Shown piece by piece: positions 1-5,441 of a stretch of 5,441 bases of DNA. The DNA comes from Smithellaceae bacterium. GTDB lineage: Bacteria > Desulfobacterota > Syntrophia > Syntrophales > JAQULV01. The stretch spans positions 1 to 5,441 of the forward strand of contig JAQULV010000123.1 of the NCBI GenBank assembly GCA_028718405.1, in the 5' to 3' direction. Under the pieces are notes generated by a model. It made no database searches and was not told the origin of the DNA. It saw only the letters and a program-made list of their open reading frames with translations. Within the stretch, counting starts at the first letter, position 1; the number at the start of each line of letters is the position of its first letter. The position numbers and the translations under genes are program-made.

Positions 1-2
1 AA

Positions 3-671
3 TCGGGGATCGTCGATTTCCAGCCGCTGGTGCCACCCAACCATATCGCCGACGCGCACTCCTGCCGGGGCTTCTCTTATTCCACGGACCTCTTCTCGAT
101 GTTTACGATGACCTACCGCGGATTCGTGGATGTTTGCTTCCTGGGCGTCGCGCAGATAGACAAATTCGGCAACCTCAATACTACGGTGATGGGTGACTAC
201 TACAAGCCGCGGATCAGACTTCCGGGCTCCGGCGGTGCCGCCGATTTTCTCGCCTATGCGAAAAGAACGGTTCTCACCATGCGGGGCGGTGAGTTCGCCG
301 AGAAGCTCGACTACTTCACGTCGCCGGGATATCTCGATGGCGGCGACAGCAGGGACAAGACCGGGCTCTTTCCCAAAGGGAGCGGGCCTTCGATGCTGCT
401 GACGACCAAGGGAATATTTCGCTTCGACGAGGTGACAAAGGAAATGTACCTCTCCGAGGTCCATCCGGGTGTCACGGTCGAGAGGATCAAGAAAGACATT
501 CCCTGGGACCTCAAGGTGGCTCCCGACCTGAAGGAAACGCCGCCGCCCACCGATGCGGAGATCGACTTCATCAGACATTTCGCTCCCACCGAGGCGATCG
601 GCAGGCAACTAATGTACGAGCTGAGCTTCATGCAGGTGCTGAAGCGGGCCGAGGAGCGCAGCAAGGCCTGA
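3..671 (+). CDS. CoA-transferase subunit B, glutaconate CoA-transferase (GctB) type, 5'-truncated by window edge
   Basis: The beta subunit of a class I (family I) CoA-transferase, which with an A subunit moves CoA between acyl-CoA and a free acid through a glutamyl-CoA thioester, in the cytoplasm. The frame is open from base 3 to TGA at 669-671, giving 222 visible residues; the GTG at 30 is internal, not a start. Resemblance to Acidaminococcus GctB is recalled, not searched: GVAQIDKFGNLNTT at fragment residues 48-61, GDYYKPR, a glycine loop GSGGA at 75-79, then DYFTSPGYLDGG, TTKGIFRFDE and MYLSEVHPG in family order. Compared with GctB (about 266 residues), roughly the first 50 residues are missing and the C-terminus is about 20 residues longer. 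The catalytic Glu should lie at the codon cut by the left edge. The A subunit is expected just upstream. Substrate is uncertain: glutaconate, another acid, or the related IpdB-type ring-opening hydrolase fold. Confidence 0.85.
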   Translation, partial: SGIVDFQPLVPPNHIADAHSCRGFSYSTDLFSMFTMTYRGFVDVCFLGVAQIDKFGNLNTTVMGDYYKPRIRLPGSGGAADFLAYAKRTVLTMRGGEFAEKLDYFTSPGYLDGGDSRDKTGLFPKGSGPSMLLTTKGIFRFDEVTKEMYLSEVHPGVTVERIKKDIPWDLKVAPDLKETPPPTDAEIDFIRHFAPTEAIGRQLMYELSFMQVLKRAEERSKA

Positions 672-688
672 TCTATCGGCGGAAGCTT

Positions 689-3571
689 TTATCGGCGCGC
701 ACTGATCAATTTCACCTCAGGGTGGTCGAGGAAGGGAGAAAGCTTTTCTTTTGTCTTTTCCGACAGACCGCCCCAGAGGCGATCGTGGTCGTGCGGGGCA
801 AGGACGGCAAGCTGGGCCGCCAGGACGCGGAGCAGGGCACTCGCGAAACCGGCCCGTTTCATGGAGATGCCGCTTGAGCGGGCGGCATCGTAATCGTCGT
901 TGACGGCGCAAAACATAATGTCGCGGAGGATCTCGTTCCACCTGAAGGTCGTCTCGCCAGATTCCTCCCCGGAGAGGATCTCTTTTATACGCTGGAGAAA
1001 CTCCGGCATGATGTAGCCGTCCAGGGAGGCCATGTCGAAGGTCTCCTGCCTGATGACCTCCGCCTCGTATTTCTTGCGTTGCGTGAGATTGCGCAGCCAC
1101 TCGAAGTAAGAGGCGGTGACACCGGCGCCGTTGGCGAGAAAATCGTAGAGTACCGTTATCCCGCGACCATCCAGTATCGCCTCTCCCTTGGCGGTATTTG
1201 TACCGTTGCCTCCCGAGGTTACGATCTTCGCCTGGACCTTTTTGGCGACGGAAGCGGTGATCACGTTCTCCAGGGCGCACGGGAGAAGGATATCGCACTC
1301 GATCTCCAGGATACGCTGCCCCTGCGCCGCTCCGACGATGCGCTCCGTGATGTTTCCCTTGGCATTGATCACGGTCCGCTCACGCGAGCGGTTGACCTCG
1401 GCCAGCAACTCTTCGACGTCGAGGCTCTCGCCGATGACGGCACCGCCCGCGTCGGCTACGGCGATGACGTTCACGCCGTAGGGGGCAAACTCACGCAGCA
1501 CCGAGGCACCAACCTTGCCTGTTCCCTGAACGACGATCCTCTTGCCGGACAACAGTTTCCTATAGATGTTGTCGCTCAACTCCCGCCACTCGTCGGCAGT
1601 GATCATCTCCCGGCCGTTCGCCTTGAGCAGCTCCTTTTCGTTCAGGCGGGATACTTTTTGCAGAAGAGCGATTTCGTTTTGGCTGAGTTTTTGTGCGGGC
1701 ACCCAACCGCCGTCCAGATACAATCTTCCCACGATCGCCAGGACGCTGTACAGAAGGCCGCGACCGGTGGCGCCATCGCGCGCCGCAATGCCCAGGCGCT
1801 TCTTGCCCGTGATTTGCGGGGCCGTGACGAGCTCCAGGTATTTTTCGCTTCTGATCAGTTCCTTGAGCCCACGCTTGTCGCTCCAATCCACGTCGAACTG
1901 GTGTTTCAATATGTCGCGGGCCTCGGTAAACGATATGACGCGGTTGCCTATCGTGGTCACGCCTTTCTTGATCCCGTACGCGAGAAGAACCAGATCGCGC
2001 AGAGCAGATTTGAAGCCCTCGAAGAGGATGCCGATCTCTTCCGGCCCGCAGCCCACGTCGCCAGCGGGCACATCACGGATCGGGCCGGTTACTAGGAACA
2101 GCGAGCGGCCGAAGTTTGCCAAGGTGTCGATGAAATCCAGTTTGTTGTCCAGGAACTCTCTGGGGTTGATAACCAACCCCCCCTTGGCGCCGCCGAAGAG
2201 GATCTTTGCCCGTGCTGTCTTCCACGTCATCATGAAGGCCAGGGCGCAGACCTCGTCAAACTCGACGATGGGGTCCATTCTTATTCCGCCCTTGGCGGCC
2301 CCGCGCGCGGAGTTGTGGGCGAACCGGAAGCCGGGGAGATTCGCTACCTTGGCCTGGTTGCGGCTGGCGACGTAGAATTCGTTCAGCGCGTCGTAACCGA
2401 GCAGCATCGCCAGGACATCGTGGTTATCGTAGATGCCGACGTATTCGGCGGCCTTCAGGAAATCAGTGATGGCGTTCAGCAGGAAGTTGTTGAACTCTTT
2501 GTCGCTCCCTAGATCGGAGTTGATCCGGCACAGTTCCTTCAGTTCCAGGAGATAGGCATCGCGCTGTTCAAACGAGATGTCTGAAGAACTGACACCGCGC
2601 ACGATGTTTTCCAGCTGTCGGCTGAGTTGAGAAGTCGCCTCCGTCTCGGGCGTCGGCAGGGCGATGTCGATGGCTTCTATCTCCGCGACGACGGGATCCA
2701 GGTTGTAGCCGGGACTCACGTAGTTGGAGACGATGACGACGCTGTCCGTGCCGTCGTGTGACTCGAAGGTATCCATGTAGGAGCGGTTCAGGTTTACATT
2801 GTGCCTGGCAAATATCTTCAGGAGCTTTGAGATGAAGCGCCCGTCGGGATTCCTTACGGCAGTGGCGATTCTGATCTCGCCTTCACCGGTTTCCATCCCG
2901 TCTAGGTCGGCCTCGGCATCGTCGATTGCGGTGATGATATCTCCCGTCTCCATGGCGCGGGTATAGAGGGCCAGGTGCCGCTTGATCCGCGAGCGGCGGC
3001 GCATGATATTAACTTCTTCATAGAGGTAATTCGGCGGCAGGCTCTCCAGAAATTTGGCGGCGTAGCGTTCGTCGGTAGCGACGAGTTCGTTTATGATCAT
3101 CCGGGCCGCCAGAACCATCTCTTCCGGCATGGCGAACTCCTTACGCCCGCGCTGCTCCAGAGTGACGATCCTGATGCCGGCGCCTGTCTTCGCCGAGTCG
3201 AAGGCGGCTATCCTCATTGAGAGGTTTTCCTCGACCACCCGCGCCAACCGGCCGGGGAAGTCTCTCCCGACGTTGATGAAGTAGGTGAGGGCCTTGCCGT
3301 CCTTGCTTTCCTGTTTAATGAAATCAGTGTTGGCGCTCAGCAGCAGGCTGATGATGAAGACGTGGGCCGCAATCTCCTCGGGGCTGTTGCTGAGGAAGTA
3401 GTAGTTGGGAAGAAAGGACGGGCCGAAGTAGTTGTCGACGATCTTCTCGGCGGTGTTCATCTCCAACTCATAGTCCTGTTCAAGCAGGTTTGAAACCGTG
3501 ACGGACATCTGCTTCTTTATCAGATTCGCCCGGAGGGCGGGATTTGCCGGTATCACTTTGTCGTATTTCAC
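689..3571 (-). CDS. Large (~107 kDa) NAD-type glutamate dehydrogenase (Glu/Leu/Phe/Val dehydrogenase) with N-terminal ACT-like region
   Basis: Predicted to oxidatively deaminate glutamate to 2-oxoglutarate and ammonia (or the reverse) in the cytosol. Residue numbers use the GTG start at 3571 (960 aa). Two ACT-like segments lie near 95-140 (TYFINVGRDFPGRLARVVEE) and 232-290 (IRIATAVRNPDGRFISKLLK), followed by a helical linker. The catalytic core starts near 415: KGGIR at 427-431, FGGAKGG with the catalytic-type Lys at about 463, and PAGDVG with the general acid/base Asp at about 505. The Rossmann fold has GTGKVG at 683-688 and an acidic end of beta-2 at D707, which favours NAD. LENVIT and NGAGVTASYFEW follow. 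The protein is about twice the length of ordinary 450-residue hexameric GDHs, shorter than 180-kDa bacterial GDHs and nearest the 115-kDa class. The usual EGANGPTT loop reads SGGNGTNT. The start was chosen because AGGAGG lies 9 nt before this GTG; a TTG at 3601 adds ten residues but lacks an SD. Glutamate is the likeliest substrate, but Leu/Phe/Val cannot be excluded. Confidence 0.9.
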   Translation of the reverse strand: MKYDKVIPANPALRANLIKKQMSVTVSNLLEQDYELEMNTAEKIVDNYFGPSFLPNYYFLSNSPEEIAAHVFIISLLLSANTDFIKQESKDGKALTYFINVGRDFPGRLARVVEENLSMRIAAFDSAKTGAGIRIVTLEQRGRKEFAMPEEMVLAARMIINELVATDERYAAKFLESLPPNYLYEEVNIMRRRSRIKRHLALYTRAMETGDIITAIDDAEADLDGMETGEGEIRIATAVRNPDGRFISKLLKIFARHNVNLNRSYMDTFESHDGTDSVVIVSNYVSPGYNLDPVVAEIEAIDIALPTPETEATSQLSRQLENIVRGVSSSDISFEQRDAYLLELKELCRINSDLGSDKEFNNFLLNAITDFLKAAEYVGIYDNHDVLAMLLGYDALNEFYVASRNQAKVANLPGFRFAHNSARGAAKGGIRMDPIVEFDEVCALAFMMTWKTARAKILFGGAKGGLVINPREFLDNKLDFIDTLANFGRSLFLVTGPIRDVPAGDVGCGPEEIGILFEGFKSALRDLVLLAYGIKKGVTTIGNRVISFTEARDILKHQFDVDWSDKRGLKELIRSEKYLELVTAPQITGKKRLGIAARDGATGRGLLYSVLAIVGRLYLDGGWVPAQKLSQNEIALLQKVSRLNEKELLKANGREMITADEWRELSDNIYRKLLSGKRIVVQGTGKVGASVLREFAPYGVNVIAVADAGGAVIGESLDVEELLAEVNRSRERTVINAKGNITERIVGAAQGQRILEIECDILLPCALENVITASVAKKVQAKIVTSGGNGTNTAKGEAILDGRGITVLYDFLANGAGVTASYFEWLRNLTQRKKYEAEVIRQETFDMASLDGYIMPEFLQRIKEILSGEESGETTFRWNEILRDIMFCAVNDDYDAARSSGISMKRAGFASALLRVLAAQLAVLAPHDHDRLWGGLSEKTKEKLSPFLDHPEVKLISARR

Positions 3572-3580
3572 GCGCCGATG

Positions 3581-3586
3581 CCTCCT
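3581..3586 (-). promoter_or_regulatory. Shine-Dalgarno AGGAGG that fixes the glutamate dehydrogenase start
   Basis: Read on the minus strand this is a perfect AGGAGG followed by 9 nt and then GTG AAA TAC GAC. It lies inside the longest open frame (codons 6-7 counted from the TTG at 3601), so the longer start would place the ribosome site within the coding region. No comparable purine tract precedes that TTG, where the sequence reads GTGATCCTTTTTGG. Confidence 0.75.
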
Positions 3587-3661
3587 CAGCGGATAATCCA
3601 AAAAGGATCACAGGTGGAAAGACTATTCTCTTGTCAGCTAATATTTACAACTACTTAGGTG

Positions 3662-3690
3662 ATATTAGACTTGAGGCCGCGGGAAGTCAA
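3662..3690 (-). promoter_or_regulatory. Candidate sigma-70 promoter for the glutamate dehydrogenase gene
   Basis: On the minus strand, TTGACT (3690-3685; 5 of 6 to TTGACA) is separated by exactly 17 bp from TAATAT (3667-3662; 4 of 6 to TATAAT). Transcription would begin near 3655, giving a leader of about 85 nt before the GTG at 3571. The -35 box overlaps one arm and the loop of an inverted repeat. This is the best such pair I found in the gap; a weaker TTGTAA/AATAGT pair with a 17-bp spacer lies closer to the gene. Confidence 0.45.
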
Positions 3691-3712
3691 CACTTTCTTT
3701 GATCTTCCCGCG
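3678..3712. repeat. Inverted repeat (9-bp perfect arms) between SDR and glutamate dehydrogenase genes
   Basis: CGCGGGAAG (3678-3686) and CTTCCCGCG (3704-3712) are exact reverse complements around a 17-nt loop. It sits 29 bp past the SDR stop codon, where a terminator of that gene would be expected, but in the minus direction the stem is followed by GCCTCAAGTC with no T tract, so it is not a canonical intrinsic terminator. It could form a 3'-end-protecting hairpin of the SDR transcript or act as a DNA operator over the -35 box of the next gene. A second, overlapping imperfect inverted repeat (ACACTTTC 3690-3697 with GGAAGTGT 3714-3721) would compete with it. Confidence 0.5.
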
Positions 3713-3740
3713 AGGAAGTGTCGATGATCGGTGCGGGTAC

Positions 3741-4577
3741 TCAGCCCAAAACTACTTTTTCCAGGATGCGGAAGAAAATACTTTCCGGAACGATCCGGCG
3801 GAGCAGCCATACCTGCTTGGCGTCGGCGCCGGCTATGTAGCGGAGGCGCGTGCTTTCGTCCGTTGCCGCCTGGTAGATGACCTTGGCTACGAGATCGGGC
3901 TCGGCACCGGTGCGTTCCGCAGCCTCTTTGCTGGTGAACTTCTCGCCCCGTTTCAGAATGGCGCCATAGGTATCGGCGAGAGTGGCCGCGTCCGTCGCGT
4001 CCATGGAACGCTCGTAGAAATCGGTCTTGATGACACCGGGCTCGATGAGCTTGACTTTGATATTCAGCGGCCTCAGTTCGTACTGGATCGCTTCGGTGAA
4101 CCCCTCGACGGCGAACTTGGTGCTGTTGTAGAGGCTGTAAAGCGGAAAGCCTATCCTTCCTCCCATCGACGCCACGTTGATGATCGTGCCCTCTTTCTGC
4201 TTCCGGAAGATGGGCAGGGCCTCTCGTGTCACCGCCATCAGACCGAAGACGTTGGTGTCGAACTGGCGGGCAGCCTGCTGCAGTGTCGTCGCTTCGAAGG
4301 GGCCGTAGACGGCGTATCCGGCGTTGTTCACCAAGACGTCGATCTTGCCGTATTTGTCGAGGGCGTATTGCAGGGCGGCTTGAATAGAGGAAACGTCCAT
4401 CACGTCAAGATGAACCAGATCCGGCAGGCCCCGGGCGTGGAGCGGCGTGCTGCGTCCCTGGGGACTTCGCATCGTGGCGATGACATTCCAACCTTTTTCG
4501 GAAAAGTGCAGTGCCGTTGCCGACCCAATCCCGCTGGACGTTCCCGTGATCAAGACGGTCTTCATCATGTTATCCAT
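3741..4577 (-). CDS. Classical short-chain dehydrogenase/reductase (SDR family oxidoreductase)
   Basis: A 278-residue soluble NAD(P)-dependent oxidoreductase with all classical SDR marks. The glycine-rich nucleotide loop TGTSSGIG is at 11-18; Arg37 after beta-2 (ATMRSP) suggests an NADP preference. LDVMDVSS at 57-64 holds the adenine-ring Asp, followed by NNAG at 84-87 and Asn109 in FDTNVFG. The catalytic Ser137, Tyr150 and Lys154 (YNSTK) have standard spacing, and PGVIKT is at 180-185. The general pattern resembles the 17-beta-hydroxysteroid-dehydrogenase-like bacterial SDRs, which act on varied carbonyls and alcohols, so the substrate cannot be named. The ATG at 4577 is preferred over internal ATGs at 4568 and 4565 because it has an excellent ribosome site. 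The gene lies 88 bp downstream of a methyltransferase on the same strand and may share its transcript. I saw no truncation or missing catalytic residue. Confidence 0.93.
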   Translation of the reverse strand: MDNMMKTVLITGTSSGIGSATALHFSEKGWNVIATMRSPQGRSTPLHARGLPDLVHLDVMDVSSIQAALQYALDKYGKIDVLVNNAGYAVYGPFEATTLQQAARQFDTNVFGLMAVTREALPIFRKQKEGTIINVASMGGRIGFPLYSLYNSTKFAVEGFTEAIQYELRPLNIKVKLIEPGVIKTDFYERSMDATDAATLADTYGAILKRGEKFTSKEAAERTGAEPDLVAKVIYQAATDESTRLRYIAGADAKQVWLLRRIVPESIFFRILEKVVLG

Positions 4578-4583
4578 CTTTGT

Positions 4584-4590
4584 CCTCCTT
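4584..4590 (-). promoter_or_regulatory. Shine-Dalgarno of the SDR gene
   Basis: AAGGAGG on the minus strand, with 6 nt (ACAAAG) before the ATG at 4577. The match is near perfect and decides between three closely spaced in-frame ATG codons. Just upstream is a tandem pair of the 7-mer TGAGAGT (plus-strand reading, 4604-4617), of no evident function. Confidence 0.8.
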
Positions 4591-4665
4591 GCTTGAAGGA
4601 AACTGAGAGTTGAGAGTGTTTATTGATATAAGCTGTTAGGTTCCGGTATCTAATGCTGCCCTAAG

Positions 4666-5337
4666 CTATACAGGTTTTTCCGCCTGCATCAGCCAGACGA
4701 GGCGATTCGGAATGCGTTCAACCGTACCGCCTGGCGCGGCTAGTTTATCCAGCAACACCTTTGCGTCCGCGACAGAAATCGAACCACCGACAACATAATG
4801 GAGAAAGAACATCCTGGCTATGGGTCTCGCAAATGAAGGGATGCGCCACAGGGTAACGAATGGCGCTGCTTCCGCTGCGGTCACGTCCTTGTCGATCTCA
4901 AAGACCAGGAGCTTCCCTCCGGGCTTGAGGACACGCCAGCACTCCTTCAATCCCGCTAAGGGATCGGGCCAGTGTTTTATGGAGGCGCTACTGAAGACGA
5001 CCGCGAAGGAGTTGGTTTCGAAGGGGAGGTTGAGGGCGGAACCTTCGACGAAGTCGACGGTGAGGCCCGCGGCGACGTTGCGTGCCCGAGCTCGCGCGAT
5101 CTGCTGCGGCGACAGATCGACACCCGTGATGGTAAGGTCGGGACGGAGCTTGGCAAGACTCATTGCTAACTGGCCGCCGCCGCAGCCCACGTCCAGGAAT
5201 TTCGCATTCTGTCTGATCGTGGTGGCGAGGAGATTGACGAGGTCCGACGACATCGTGTTCGTCGCTGGCGCAACGAACCAATCGTAGATAAATGCTTCAA
5301 TCGCCGTGAACGGCGACGCCATATTCCTGATCAGCAA
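4666..5337 (-). CDS. Class I SAM-dependent methyltransferase (Methyltransf_11/UbiE-like)
   Basis: A 223-residue cytosolic protein with a Rossmann-like methyltransferase core. Motif I is FLDVGCGGGQLAMSLAK at 47-63, which binds SAM. The acidic residue at the end of beta-2 is Asp74 in TGVDLSPQQI. VEGSALNLPFE at 97-107 is the adenine-contacting motif, KHWPDPLAGLKECWRVLKPGG at 121-141 holds the post-motif helix, and LLVFEI is the next strand. The small size and LKPGG signature fit the family that methylates small molecules such as quinones or lipids, but nothing identifies the acceptor. The start is uncertain. TTG at 5337 has GAGGGAG 7 nt upstream, and TGA at 5352-5350 closes the frame above it. 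ATG at 5322 would remove five residues and has only a poorly spaced AGGA. Its stop lies 88 bp before the SDR start, so co-transcription is plausible, perhaps for modifying the same metabolite. Confidence 0.9.
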   Translation of the reverse strand: MLIRNMASPFTAIEAFIYDWFVAPATNTMSSDLVNLLATTIRQNAKFLDVGCGGGQLAMSLAKLRPDLTITGVDLSPQQIARARARNVAAGLTVDFVEGSALNLPFETNSFAVVFSSASIKHWPDPLAGLKECWRVLKPGGKLLVFEIDKDVTAAEAAPFVTLWRIPSFARPIARMFFLHYVVGGSISVADAKVLLDKLAAPGGTVERIPNRLVWLMQAEKPV

Positions 5338-5344
5338 ATTATCT

Positions 5345-5351
5345 CTCCCTC
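5345..5351 (-). promoter_or_regulatory. Probable Shine-Dalgarno for the TTG start of the methyltransferase
   Basis: GAGGGAG on the minus strand, 7 nt before TTG at 5337, supports that codon as the start. It falls inside the 17-bp spacer of a promoter-like pair (TTGCCG 5366-5361, GATAAT 5343-5338). If that pair is a real promoter, the transcript would begin downstream of this SD and the ATG at 5322 would have to be used, so the two readings exclude one another. Confidence 0.5.
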
Positions 5352-5397
5352 ATATGGCTTCGGCAATTGCGAGGCAGGAGCGGCCGATGCTGGTCTT

Positions 5398-5441
5398 CTA
5401 CCAGGGCGCGTTGTCCAGGATGTCCTGGTAGCTTTTGAACT
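5398..5441 (-). CDS. Probable C-terminal end of an unidentified upstream protein (partial)
   Basis: Read from base 5439 on the minus strand, one frame gives FKSYQDILDNAPW followed by TAG at 5400-5398. Most of its codons end in G or C, as in the neighbouring genes, and the peptide looks like an ordinary soluble protein tail. The other two minus frames stay open to 5350-5330 but give Arg/Pro-rich, unconvincing peptides. If real, the gene would end 60 bp before the methyltransferase, on the same strand, and could belong to the same transcription unit. Thirteen residues are too few to name a family. Confidence 0.45.
   Translation of the reverse strand, partial: FKSYQDILDNAPW

Noticed and set aside
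1079..2375. Long plus-strand open frames (1079-2095 and 1566-2375) opposite the glutamate dehydrogenase gene
   Set aside because: They lie wholly antisense to a well-conserved dehydrogenase core, overlap each other in different frames and show no recognisable motif; they are shadows of GC-rich coding sequence.
3699..4613. 304-codon plus-strand open frame opposite the SDR gene
   Set aside because: The minus strand encodes an SDR with every catalytic motif and a strong SD. The plus frame has no family features and extends beyond the SDR only because there are few stops in the flanks.
4604..4617. Tandem 7-mer TGAGAGT x2 in the methyltransferase-SDR gap
   Set aside because: Only two copies, with no third copy or symmetry nearby; too little to call an operator or repeat element.
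4591..4665. Possible promoter for the SDR gene (TATATC on the minus strand in the gap)
   Set aside because: The hexamer 17 bp upstream has only about two matches to the -35 consensus, so no promoter is claimed.
4820..5287. Plus-strand frames (4820-5287, 4972-5169) and the minus frame 4988-5281 over the methyltransferase
   Set aside because: Overlapping shadows of the methyltransferase, whose SAM-binding motifs are clear; their translations are Arg/Ser-rich and featureless.
5398..5431. Inverted repeat CTACCAGG (5398-5405) / CCTGGTAG (5424-5431) with inner CCAGGA-TG-TCCTGG (5415-5428), followed by TTTT on the plus strand
   Set aside because: It resembles a terminator in the plus direction, but no plus-strand gene precedes it, and it lies within the probable coding tail of a minus-strand gene. 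A chance repeat in coding sequence is likelier.

Overview
The window comes from a moderately GC-rich bacterial chromosome. It holds four recognisable genes and one probable gene tail. All are metabolic; I see no mobile element, CRISPR array, tRNA or rRNA. A glutaconate-type CoA-transferase beside a ~107 kDa ACT-containing glutamate dehydrogenase suggests an anaerobic, amino-acid- or acid-fermenting or syntrophic bacterium, perhaps of the Desulfobacterota (old Deltaproteobacteria). The taxonomic guess is inference from gene content only.

Layout. Positions 3-671 (+) are the last 222 residues of a CoA-transferase subunit B (GctB-like), cut by the left edge exactly at its predicted catalytic Glu. 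It converges, with only 17 bp between stop codons, on a large minus-strand gene (689-3571) for an NAD-type Glu/Leu/Phe/Val dehydrogenase with a long N-terminal regulatory-looking region. The stretch 3572-3740 holds that gene's Shine-Dalgarno, a good sigma-70-like promoter candidate and overlapping inverted repeats. Next, also on minus, come a classical short-chain dehydrogenase/reductase (3741-4577) and a class I SAM-dependent methyltransferase (4666-5337) upstream of it. The right edge (5398-5441, minus) looks like the last residues of another protein.

How the genes fit together. CoA-transferase and glutamate dehydrogenase could both serve glutamate or dicarboxylic acid catabolism (2-oxoglutarate/glutamate linked to glutaconyl-CoA chemistry), but they lie on opposite strands and are not one operon. 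The methyltransferase and SDR share a strand with an 88-bp gap and may be co-transcribed; their substrates cannot be read from the sequence. The glutamate dehydrogenase probably has its own promoter, so it appears to be a separate transcription unit from the SDR.

The most useful corrections are to start sites. The dehydrogenase most likely starts at a GTG behind a perfect AGGAGG, ten codons inside the longest ORF, and the methyltransferase start is either a TTG with a good SD or an ATG 15 nt further in. I found no clear evidence of a new biological system here.
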